Assembly (NCBI RefSeq): GCF_002943565.1
Contig: NZ_PJCH01000001.1
Span: 124,001 to 188,000 of the forward strand
DNA from: Hyphococcus luteus
GTDB lineage: Bacteria; Pseudomonadota; Alphaproteobacteria; Caulobacterales; Parvularculaceae
Direction of reading: 5' to 3'
Length of the DNA: 64,000 bases
In this document: positions 1-9,312 of the stretch, in pieces
How positions within the stretch are numbered: position 1 is the stretch's first letter
How the letters are laid out: every line of letters starts with the position of its first letter
Translations under genes and position numbers: made by a program
Notes under the pieces: generated by a model
What the model saw: only the letters and a program-made list of their open reading frames with translations
Told to the model about the DNA's origin: nothing
Databases searched by the model: none

Positions 1-1
1 T

Positions 2-511
2 TACCTCAAGCTTCTGGAAACGTTGAAAACTGCGGAAACGGGTAAATTCGTTTTCCGCACCATCCAGGAGGCGGAAACCCTGGCGCGCTTTTTGGCTTAC
101 GCTTTCCCCGACCGCGCGGCGGCCGCCAAGGGCCTGACGGAGCTCATGCGCAATGCGGTCGAGCACGGCAATCTCGAAATCGGCTTTAAGGAAAAGGCGC
201 GCCTCATCGAGGACGGCATGCTGGAAGCCGAAATCGACCGGCGTCTCGCCGATGACGCCTATCAGGGACGCGCCGCCGAGGCGGTGCTCGCGAAAAAACC
301 CGAAGGCGTTTACGTCGTCATCACAGACAAAGGACCGGGTTTCGCCTGGAGCGATTTCACCAAATTTTCGCCCGACCGCGCCGCTTATAAAAACGGGCGC
401 GGCATTCAGCTCGCCCGCCTCACCTGCTTCGACAAGCTCGCCTATAACGAAGCCGGCAATCAGGTGACGGTGTTTGCAGCAACGAATCACGGCCCCAAAG
501 ACCTGACCTGA
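2..511 (+). CDS. ATP-binding (HATPase_c_2-like) regulator, 3' part only
   Basis: The reading frame is open to the left edge, so the true start lies outside the window; a TTG at 23 is in frame but is probably internal. The visible part is a GHKL ATPase domain of the anti-sigma/serine-kinase type, with an N-box (LMRNAVEHGN), a G1 box (DKGPGF) and a G2-like stretch (NGRGIQLAR). In alphaproteobacteria this domain is often the C-terminal half of a receiver-ATPase protein; the receiver half would be upstream and is not seen. The role is probably signalling by ATP binding or protein phosphorylation, with the partner unknown. The next gene is convergent. Confidence 0.7.
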   Translation, partial: YLKLLETLKTAETGKFVFRTIQEAETLARFLAYAFPDRAAAAKGLTELMRNAVEHGNLEIGFKEKARLIEDGMLEAEIDRRLADDAYQGRAAEAVLAKKPEGVYVVITDKGPGFAWSDFTKFSPDRAAYKNGRGIQLARLTCFDKLAYNEAGNQVTVFAATNHGPKDLT

Positions 512-573
512 ATGCCGGCGATATGATTTGCGGCGGCGCTCTTCTCGGGGGCTTTACAGGGAAATTTCGCGCT

Positions 574-1233
574 TCAGGCGCGGCGTGATTTGGAGAAACA
601 GCGCTGAAACCAGCCGGCGGCGAGATCCGCCGCACGCTCGAGCGTTCCCGCTTCTTCGAAGAGATGGCTCGCGCCCGAAACCACCTCAAGCTTCTTTTCG
701 CAGCGCAATTCCGCCAGCGCCTGCCGGTTCAGCTCCAGAACCTGCACGTCTTTGGAGCCCACGATCAATAATGTCGGCGCGCGGACAGCGTTGAGGGCGG
801 CGGCGCCGGCGAGATCCGGCCGCCCGCCGCGGCTGACGACCGCCGCAACCTCAGCATGTTCGTCCGCGGCGGCCATGAGCGCCGCGCCAGCGCCGGTGCT
901 CGCCCCGAAATAGCCGATCGGCAGCGCCTCGAAGCCAGCCTCGTTGCGCGCCCACGCCGTTGCTTCCAGCAAACGCCCGGCGAGGAGGCCGATGTCGAAA
1001 ACGTTCCCGCGGTCGGCGCTTTCCCCCTCAGTGAGAAGGTCGAAAAGCAAGGTTGCGACGCCCGCTTCGTTAAGGCGTTTAGCGACCATCGTATTGCGCG
1101 GGCTCAATCGGCTCGATCCGCTTCCGTGAGCAAACAAGACCAAACCCGGCGCCTTTTCCGGCGTCGAGAGAAATCCGGCGAGACGCCGGGGCGTCATGAC
1201 GACTTCCCGCGTTGAAAAACCAGAACTATTCAT
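574..1233 (-). CDS. alpha/beta hydrolase, dienelactone hydrolase family
   Basis: The 219-residue protein has the alpha/beta-hydrolase fold. An oxyanion-hole segment (LFAHGSGSS) lies near residue 35, the nucleophile elbow is GASTGAG near residue 111, the acid Asp is in GSKDVQ, and the catalytic His is in GASHLFEE near the C terminus. It has no signal peptide, so it is cytoplasmic. Family members hydrolyse esters or lactones, but the substrate cannot be predicted. It is convergent with the upstream ATPase gene and divergent from the ribosome-associated protein gene at 1436, and stands alone as a transcription unit. Confidence 0.75.
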   Translation of the reverse strand: MNSSGFSTREVVMTPRRLAGFLSTPEKAPGLVLFAHGSGSSRLSPRNTMVAKRLNEAGVATLLFDLLTEGESADRGNVFDIGLLAGRLLEATAWARNEAGFEALPIGYFGASTGAGAALMAAADEHAEVAAVVSRGGRPDLAGAAALNAVRAPTLLIVGSKDVQVLELNRQALAELRCEKKLEVVSGASHLFEEAGTLERAADLAAGWFQRCFSKSRRA

Positions 1234-1435
1234 CTTTAAGCGCCTAAAGCATCGCGCCGGTTATTTTGCTTTCTTACTTAGCGCAAATATTCCACAATCG
1301 GCGCGTTATTGTCCCATCAAAGCTGCTGTAATATTCTCAATGAAGAGCTTGCCGCGCATATTGATCCACGTCAAACTACGGCGCTCCATCCGCTGCTAGC
1401 GAAATAAAGGCTAACCGTAGCGAGAGGTTTCCCTG

Positions 1436-1984
1436 ATGGAAACAGATCCTCACATCACTTTTGAAGACATGGCGCCCCCGGACGCGGTGCGCGCGCGGAT
1501 TGAGCAGGAAATCCAAAAACTTGAGCGTTTTTTCGGGCGGATCACGGCCTGCCGCGTTGCGGTCGGCAAGCCGCAAAAACACCATCGCCATGGTGATTTA
1601 TTCTCGGTGACTGTTCATTTGACCCTGCCCGGCGGCAAGGAAATCCACGCCGACCGCAACCCGCCGCTCGATCACGCCCATGAAGACATCTATGTGGCGA
1701 TCCGCGACGTCTTCGCGGCTGCGCGCCGCAAATTGCAGGATGAAGCGCGCAAACTGCGCGGCGACGTGAAACATCATGATGCGCCGCTCGAAGCCGTTAT
1801 CGCAACATTGGTTGCGGAAGAAGACTACGGTTTTCTTGAAACGGAAGACGGCCGTGAAGTGTATTTTCATCGCAATAGCGTCGCTAATGATGGTTTCGAC
1901 AAGCTGCAGACAGGCGCTCGCGTCGCCTTTGCCGAGGAGAGCGGCGACAAAGGTCCGCAGGCCACTTTCGTCAAACCGCTGTGA
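1436..1984 (+). CDS. RaiA/HPF-type ribosome-associated protein fused to a cold-shock domain
   Basis: In this 182-residue protein, residues 1-110 resemble RaiA/HPF ribosome hibernation factors (beta-alpha-beta-beta-beta-alpha, with a basic C-terminal helix RRKLQDEARKLRG). Residues 120-182 form a cold-shock/OB domain with the RNP-like motifs DYGFLE (about 131) and VYFHRN (about 142). The fusion suggests a protein that binds the 30S subunit and single-stranded RNA at once. It is followed 23 bp later by a DUF3775 gene, probably co-transcribed. A separate long HPF is encoded at 57631, so this is not the only hibernation factor. The domain assignments are firm; the physiological role is inferred. 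Confidence 0.85.
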   Translation: METDPHITFEDMAPPDAVRARIEQEIQKLERFFGRITACRVAVGKPQKHHRHGDLFSVTVHLTLPGGKEIHADRNPPLDHAHEDIYVAIRDVFAAARRKLQDEARKLRGDVKHHDAPLEAVIATLVAEEDYGFLETEDGREVYFHRNSVANDGFDKLQTGARVAFAEESGDKGPQATFVKPL

Positions 1985-2007
1985 TGCTTTTAAAATAGGA
2001 GGCAAGA

Positions 2008-2442
2008 ATGGGCGATAATGCAGCCTCGAAAACGGTCGATCTGACAATCAATCTGGAAAAGGCGTTTTACATCCTGATGAAAGCGCGCGAATTCGACGAA
2101 AAAACCGAAGCGTCCGGAATGGAGGAAGGATCCAATCCGTCCGACGACAAGGATGTCGCCATTCTTGAAGACAGCCCCGGGGATGCGACGCAGGAAGAGC
2201 TGACCTCCGCCCTTGAAGCGCTGAACGAAGACGAAAAGCTCGATATTATCGCCTTGACCTGGATCGGGCGCGGCGATTTTACGATTGGCGAATGGGCGAC
2301 GGTCCGCAAACGGGCGGCGGAGATGACCGACAAGCATATCCCGCTCTACCTCCTCGAAACGCCTCTATTCAGCGACTATCTTGAAGAGGGCTTGTCTCAA
2401 GCCGGATTTGATCTCGACGAATTTGAACGGGAGCATTTTTGA
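2008..2442 (+). CDS. DUF3775 family protein
   Basis: The 144-residue acidic protein matches the DUF3775 type: an N-terminal helix (LEKAFYILMKAREFDEK), a variable acidic linker, then a conserved helical core with ALNEDEKLDIIALTWIGRG and a C-terminal LLETPLFSDYLEEGL segment. The function is unknown. The start is preceded by AGGAGG about 7 bp upstream (1997-2002), a strong ribosome-binding site. It lies 23 bp after the RaiA-cold-shock fusion gene and may be co-expressed with it, which hints at a role in slow growth or stress; this is inference only. Confidence 0.75.
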   Translation: MGDNAASKTVDLTINLEKAFYILMKAREFDEKTEASGMEEGSNPSDDKDVAILEDSPGDATQEELTSALEALNEDEKLDIIALTWIGRGDFTIGEWATVRKRAAEMTDKHIPLYLLETPLFSDYLEEGLSQAGFDLDEFEREHF

Positions 2443-2688
2443 ATTCCGCCTGGGGCGTATCATGTGGATTTCATACGGACGGATTAAATGTTGACGGTTG
2501 CAACGAAAAGCCGAACGCAAAAAAGACCTAGCGAAAAGCGCTGCTGTTTCGGGGGTCCCGCAGTAAGCGGTTGAATGTGCTGTGATGCGGTCCCTTTGAT
2601 GCACGTTACTATCAGGCTTCAGATGCGGCTAGGTTGTGTCATAGTTTGAGTGCAGCATCTCCTTTTGAAAAAAGATACGGAGGTTTTC

Positions 2689-3861
2689 ATGGCAGCCGCC
2701 CAAAGAAAACGCACAAGACTGCTCATCTTCTTCTTGCTTCTGGCCGCCTTGCTTTTCGCGACGGGGGCCCTGTTTGCACAGATCACAACCAAATCCGGCG
2801 AACAGATCGACGCTGGCGATGTCTCGACTGACATGGTGTTTCTGGCGGCCGGCGAGCTCTCCATATCGGCAAAATCGTCGGACGATATATTCGCGGCCGG
2901 CGGAGATATTTCAATCAATGGCGCCCAAGCCGATCACATGATCGTCGCGGGCGGCGACATCACTGTCACGAAAGCCGGCTTTCACGATTTCATCGTGGCG
3001 GGCGGCGATGTCGATCTGATCGACGCAACAATAACCGACGATCTCGTCGCCGCCGCCGGCGATCTCAATGTAAGAACCGATTTCCGGGTCGACGGGTCTG
3101 CGGTTCTTTCAGGCGGCGACATCTCGATCGATGCGCCGATCGGCGGAGAGCTTCGCGCCGCCGGGGCCAGCGTGCGCCTTAACAGCGAGGTGGGACAGGA
3201 CGCCCATATCGTGGGCGAAGAAATCTTTATCGGACCAAACGCCCGGATCGGAGGCGATTTGCGCCACCGGTCCGGCAAAATCCACATCGATCCGGCCGCT
3301 GTGGTGTCGGGGCAAATCATAGAGCTTGAGAGTCCGGCAAGGCCCGACCTTGAGGCATGGGGCGTGAAAGCGGCGGCGGCCGCCGCCGCGTTCGCCCTCG
3401 CCTTTTTGATCGGCGTCGCCTTGCTGATCATTGTGATTGCGCTCGCCTTGCCGGCCCTTATGAACAGCGCAAGCGACACGATCCGGGAGAAACCGTTCTC
3501 CATGCTCGGGATCGGCTTTCTCATCTCCGTCGCCGCGCCGATCGTGGTCATATTTCTTTTCGCCACCATTTTCGGCATTCCGCTGGCGCTTTTGATCGCT
3601 GTCCTTTACGCCGCCGCGTGGCCCCTCGCCATCGCCGCTTTCGCGTATTTTCTGGGCATGCAGGCGCGCCGGGCGATGAACAAAAATGCGGCGCCGCCAG
3701 GCGCTCCCGCCCGCGCCATATGGTCTGCGCTCGCCGCCATCACGCTCGCGCTTGTCTCGCTCATTCCCATATTGGGAGGGCTGGTCTGGATCATCGCCTT
3801 TGTCATAGGGCTGGGCGCGGTCATGACGCGGGGCGGCAAGGCGCTGGCGCTCAAGGCATGA
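2689..3861 (+). CDS. bactofilin-like beta-helix membrane protein (polymer-forming type)
   Basis: I chose the ATG at 2689 over the in-frame GTG at 2650 because ACGGAGG lies about 5 bp before it; this gives 390 residues. A hydrophobic N-terminal segment (signal or anchor) is followed by about 180 residues of short repeats rich in AAGGDI/VAGGDV patterns, as in right-handed beta-helix or bactofilin-like folds. The C-terminal half has about four hydrophobic membrane segments (LAFLIGVALLIIVIALALPA and later). The layout is an extracytoplasmic beta-helix tethered to a polytopic membrane domain. The function is unknown; a scaffold or envelope role is plausible. Confidence 0.65.
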   Translation: MAAAQRKRTRLLIFFLLLAALLFATGALFAQITTKSGEQIDAGDVSTDMVFLAAGELSISAKSSDDIFAAGGDISINGAQADHMIVAGGDITVTKAGFHDFIVAGGDVDLIDATITDDLVAAAGDLNVRTDFRVDGSAVLSGGDISIDAPIGGELRAAGASVRLNSEVGQDAHIVGEEIFIGPNARIGGDLRHRSGKIHIDPAAVVSGQIIELESPARPDLEAWGVKAAAAAAAFALAFLIGVALLIIVIALALPALMNSASDTIREKPFSMLGIGFLISVAAPIVVIFLFATIFGIPLALLIAVLYAAAWPLAIAAFAYFLGMQARRAMNKNAAPPGAPARAIWSALAAITLALVSLIPILGGLVWIIAFVIGLGAVMTRGGKALALKA

Positions 3862-4006
3862 TGCGGCGAACGGCGCCGCCGCATCATGGGCCTTGCTTGC
3901 GCGCCCGGAGTGAGACGCGAAGGGCCGCCGCAATTCGCCGCTGGCCTTGATTTAACAACAAAAAGAGAGTGCGCTATGGACCGGCTTCAGGAAACGAGAG
4001 GCGCTG

Positions 4007-5766
<1,760 letters not shown>

Positions 5767-5770
<4 letters not shown>

Positions 5771-6756
5771 CCGAGGCTGACAAGCTGCATTTAAACCGGG
5801 AAAGCCTGCTCGATCTCCTGACCCAGATGATACGCGTGCGCCGCTTCGAAGAAAAATGCGCCGAACTTTATCAGGCGGAGAAAATCCGCGGGTTTTTGCA
5901 CCTCGCCGTCGGAGAGGAAGCGGTCTGTACCGGCGTCATGGCGGCGCTTGCGCCCGAAGACGCCATTGTCGGCACTTATCGCGAACATGGGCATGCGCTG
6001 CTGCGCGGCGTGCCGGCGAAAGACATCATGGCGGAAATGTTCGGCAAGTTCGAAGGCTGCTCCAAGGGCCGCGGAGGCTCCATGCATCTTTTCTGCGCAG
6101 AACATCGGTTTTTCGGCGGCTACGCCATTGTCGGCGGCGGTCTGCCGCTTGCAGCCGGGATGGCGCTCGCCGACAAGATGCAAGGCAAACCCCATGTCAC
6201 GGTCTGCTTTTTCGGCGAAGGCGCGGCGGCGGAGGGCGTTTTTCACGAAACCATGAACATGGCGGCGCTTTGGAAACTGCCGGTTCTCTTTATTTGCGAA
6301 AATAATCTCTACGCCATGGGCACGCGCCTCGACCTTTCCGAATCCGAGACGGACATCCACGAAAAGGCGCAAAGCTACAACATGCGCTCTGAAAAGGTGG
6401 ACGGCATGGACGTCGTCGCTGTCGAAGCCGCCGCCGCGCGCCTCGCCGCCATGGTGCGAAAGGGCGACGGGCCGGCTTTTCTCGAATGCCGCACCTATCG
6501 CTTCCGCGCCCACTCCATGTTCGATCCGCAGCTTTACCGCAGCAAGGAGGAGGTCGAAGAATGGAAGGAGCGCGATCCCATCAAACGCCTCACGGACTGG
6601 ATGGCCTCGGCGAACCTGCTCCATGACGACGACGTTTCGAAAATCGAGGCCGAAGCCGACAAGGAAATCGCAGACGCTGTCGCCTTTGCGGAAGCCGGCC
6701 AATGGGAGCCGGTCGAGCACATGACCGCCGATGTTTACGCCGGAGCAACGTCATGA
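5767..6756 (+). CDS. 2-oxoacid (pyruvate/acetoin-type) dehydrogenase E1 component, alpha subunit
   Basis: The 329-residue protein is the thiamine-diphosphate-binding E1 alpha subunit. It has an N-terminal [14 protein letters not shown] motif, HGHALLRG, the GRGGSMHLF loop, and a TPP/Mg motif [12 protein letters not shown] followed by ENNLYAMGT. It should decarboxylate a 2-oxoacid (pyruvate) or acetoin and pass the acyl group to lipoyl-E2. The start overlaps acsA by 4 bp, and its own stop overlaps the E1 beta start by 4 bp, so translation is likely coupled. Sequence alone does not separate pyruvate from acetoin dehydrogenase; no E3 gene is nearby. Confidence 0.87.
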
Positions 6757-7751
6757 ACGCTGCAAAGAACAACGAAGCGACAGAACTCACCTATCGCGAC
6801 GCCTGCCGCGAAGCGCTCCGCGACGCCATGAGCCGCGACGAGCGCGTCTTCCTGATGGGCGAGGATGTCGGCCATTACGGCGGCTGTTACGGCGTCAGCA
6901 AAGGCCTCTTGGAGGAATTCGGGCCCGAGCGCATTCGCGACACGCCGCTTTCGGAAAACGGCTTTACCGGGCTTGGCGTCGGCGCAGCCTTGAACGGCAT
7001 GCGGCCGATCGTCGAAATCATGACGGTGAATTTCTCGCTGCTCGCCCTCGACCAGATCGTCAACAATGCCGCCCTTCTCCGCCATATGTCGGGCGGCCAG
7101 TTCGGCGTTCCGCTAGTCATCCGCATGGCGACCGGGGCGGGCCGCCAGCTCGCCGCCCAGCATTCGCACAGTTTCGAAGGGCTCTATGCGCATATTCCGG
7201 GGCTGAAAGTGCTGACGCCGGCGACCCTGGAAGACGCCCGCGGCATGTTGTGGACGGCGCTCGAGGACCCCGACCCGGTGATCATTTTCGAGCACGTCAT
7301 GCTCTATAATATGATGGGAACGCTCTCTGCTGACGCCGGCGCCCTTCCCATCGACAAGGCCGCTGTCCGGCGCGAAGGAAAAGATGTGAGCCTCATCACC
7401 TATGGCGGCTCCCTGCCCAAGGCGCTCGCGGCCGCGGAAGAACTTTCCAAAAATGGGGTCGAGGCGGAAGTCGTCGACCTGCGCACGCTGCGCCCGCTTG
7501 ACGACGAAACCATCCTCGCCTCGGTGCGCAAGACGCGCCGGGCGGTGATCGTCGACGAAGGCTGGCGCACAGGCAGCCTCTCGGCGGAAATCAGCGCGCG
7601 CATCATGGAAAACGCTCTGTGGGACCTCGACGCCCCGGTGGCGCGGGTGTGTTCGGCGGAAATCCCGATCCCCTATTCCCATCATCTCGAAGAGGCCGCG
7701 CTGCCGCAAACACCTGACATCGTCGCGGCGGCGCGCGGCGTCACAGGTTAG
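6753..7751 (+). CDS. 2-oxoacid (pyruvate/acetoin-type) dehydrogenase E1 component, beta subunit
   Basis: I place the start at the ATG at 6753 inside the ATGA overlap with E1 alpha, which gives 332 residues; an in-frame ATG at 6702 would overlap 55 bp of E1 alpha and adds a stretch unlike the family. Typical E1 beta features are [40 protein letters not shown] and [20 protein letters not shown], plus a C-terminal transketolase-like domain with [15 protein letters not shown] and VDEGWRTGS. It pairs with E1 alpha in the alpha2beta2 E1. The E2 gene follows after 3 bp. Confidence 0.87.
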   Translation: MNAAKNNEATELTYRDACREALRDAMSRDERVFLMGEDVGHYGGCYGVSKGLLEEFGPERIRDTPLSENGFTGLGVGAALNGMRPIVEIMTVNFSLLALDQIVNNAALLRHMSGGQFGVPLVIRMATGAGRQLAAQHSHSFEGLYAHIPGLKVLTPATLEDARGMLWTALEDPDPVIIFEHVMLYNMMGTLSADAGALPIDKAAVRREGKDVSLITYGGSLPKALAAAEELSKNGVEAEVVDLRTLRPLDDETILASVRKTRRAVIVDEGWRTGSLSAEISARIMENALWDLDAPVARVCSAEIPIPYSHHLEEAALPQTPDIVAAARGVTG

Positions 7752-7754
7752 GCG

Positions 7755-8885
7755 ATGTATATCTTCCGCATGCCCTCTCTCGGCGCCGACATGGAAGCGG
7801 GCGCGCTCGTCGAATGGGAAAAACATCCGGGCGATCCGGTGAAGCGCGGCGACATCGTCGCCGTCGTCGAAACCGACAAGGGCGCCATTGAGGTCGAAAT
7901 CTTCGTTGACGGCGTCATGGGCAAACAGCTTGTCGAGACCGGCGCCAAGGTTCCCGTCGGAACGCCGCTCGCGGAAATTGAAGGCGCCGAAGAAGACGCT
8001 GCAACGGCCCCCCCTGAGGCGACGGCGCCGTCCGCCGTCCCCAAAGCCGAACCGGCGCCGCCAAGCACGCAACGGCGCGCTTCGCCCGCAGCGCGCAAGC
8101 TTGCGGCCGAAAAGGAGATTTCCCTCGACGCGCTCAAAGGCACAGGTCCCGGCGGCGTCATCGTCCTGAAAGACGTCGAACAGGCGGAAGGCGAAACCGC
8201 GCCCCGCGCCGGGCTCGACCTCTCCAAAATGCGCGAGGCGATCGCCGCCGCCATGGCGCGCTCGAAGCGGGACATTCCCCATTATTATCTTTCCACCGAG
8301 ATCGATATGGCCGCGGCGAGCGACTGGCTTTCAAAAACAAACGCGCCGCGCACGCCGGACAAAAGGCTGCTTCCCGCCGCGCTGACTTTGAAAGCCGCAG
8401 CGCTTGCAGCACGCAAATATCCGGCGATGAACGGCTTTTACGACCCGGCCACAGGCTTTGCGCCCAGCGAAGACATTCATATCGGCGTCGCCGTCGCCAT
8501 CCGCGGCGGCGGGCTTGTATCGCCCGCAATCCATAACTGCGACAAGCTCGGCCTTGACGACCTCATGGACAAGCTGCGCGACCTCGCCGCCCGCGCGCGG
8601 GAGGGACGGCTTCGAAGCTCGGAACTTTCCGACGGCACGATTACGGTTTCGAGCCTTGGCGAGCGCGGCGTCGAAAGCCTTTACGGGATTATCTATCCGC
8701 CGCAGGTGGCGATTGTCGGTTTCGGGACGGTCACGCAGCGCCCGGTCGCGGTTGACGACAAGGTCGCCATTCGCCCTATCATGACCGCAACCCTCGCGGC
8801 CGACCATCGCGTCAGCGACGGCCATCTGGGCGCGCGTTTCCTGAAACATGTCAACGCCCTCCTGCAGGAGCCCGAAAAACTATGA
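7755..8885 (+). CDS. 2-oxoacid dehydrogenase E2 component (dihydrolipoamide acyltransferase)
   Basis: The 376-residue protein has three parts: an N-terminal lipoyl domain with the target lysine K42 in ETDKGAIE, a peripheral-subunit-binding domain at about 95-135 (SPAARKLAAE...TGPGGVIVLKDVE), and the acyltransferase core from about 140. The catalytic HxxxDG motif is at H351-D355. It transfers the acyl group from lipoyl to CoA. The catalytic core is somewhat short. The gene overlaps the following acyl carrier protein gene by ATGA. No dihydrolipoamide dehydrogenase lies in the operon, so E3 must come from elsewhere. Confidence 0.87.
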   Translation: MYIFRMPSLGADMEAGALVEWEKHPGDPVKRGDIVAVVETDKGAIEVEIFVDGVMGKQLVETGAKVPVGTPLAEIEGAEEDAATAPPEATAPSAVPKAEPAPPSTQRRASPAARKLAAEKEISLDALKGTGPGGVIVLKDVEQAEGETAPRAGLDLSKMREAIAAAMARSKRDIPHYYLSTEIDMAAASDWLSKTNAPRTPDKRLLPAALTLKAAALAARKYPAMNGFYDPATGFAPSEDIHIGVAVAIRGGGLVSPAIHNCDKLGLDDLMDKLRDLAARAREGRLRSSELSDGTITVSSLGERGVESLYGIIYPPQVAIVGFGTVTQRPVAVDDKVAIRPIMTATLAADHRVSDGHLGARFLKHVNALLQEPEKL

Positions 8886-9127
8886 ACAAGGATGACGCGC
8901 GCAAACTGATCGTCGAAGAGCTTGGCAATATCGCGCCCGAGGCCGATTTCGATACAATCGACGCCGGCGCCGACTTGATGGAGGAGCTCGACATCGATTC
9001 GCTCGACTTCCTTAATTTCATTACGGCGCTCCATAAAAAGACGGGCGTGAACGTGCCCGAGAGCGACTATCGCAAGCTTGCAACGCTTGACGGCGCGGCC
9101 GCCTATCTCGCCGAAAAGACAGACTAG
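8882..9127 (+). CDS. acyl carrier protein, last gene of the E1/E2 operon
   Basis: This small acidic protein of 81 residues has a phosphopantetheine attachment site DIDSLDFLNF with Ser40, in a four-helix ACP pattern. The start overlaps the E2 stop by 4 bp, so it is translated with the dehydrogenase subunits. It is not the fatty-acid-synthase acpP, because no fab genes are adjacent and the sequence diverges from the near-invariant AcpP. Possible roles are carrying the octanoyl group for lipoylation of E2, or accepting an acyl group made by the complex; both are inference. Confidence 0.85.
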   Translation: MNKDDARKLIVEELGNIAPEADFDTIDAGADLMEELDIDSLDFLNFITALHKKTGVNVPESDYRKLATLDGAAAYLAEKTD

Positions 9128-9210
9128 AGCGCAGCGCAAGTCTTGTGAAAGAAGGACATGGCGAAAACCGAAGAAGCCGGTGAACTTCCAACCCTCGCCC
9201 TACGCCTACG

Positions 9211-9249
9211 CAAAAAGAAAGAGAGCAGCCTTCGATAGGAAGGCTGCTC
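9211..9249 (-). terminator. rho-independent terminator of the TonB-dependent receptor gene
   Basis: An 11-bp perfect stem (GAGCAGCCTTC with its complement) with a 5-nt loop spans 9223-9249. Read on the minus strand it is followed by a T-rich tract (TCTTTCTTTTT), as expected for termination 64 bp after the receptor stop. On the plus strand there is no T run, though the hairpin may still help separate the ACP operon. Confidence 0.8.
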
Positions 9250-9312
9250 CTGGAAATGCCGCCGAGCCGTCCGCCCCGGATGGGACCTCCGCGGAAAGAC
9301 CGTCCGGAAGGC

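Noticed and set aside
8843-8854. GAAACATGTCAA, similar to the island operator
   Set aside because: It has four mismatches to the consensus and lies inside the E2 coding region, explained by its codons.
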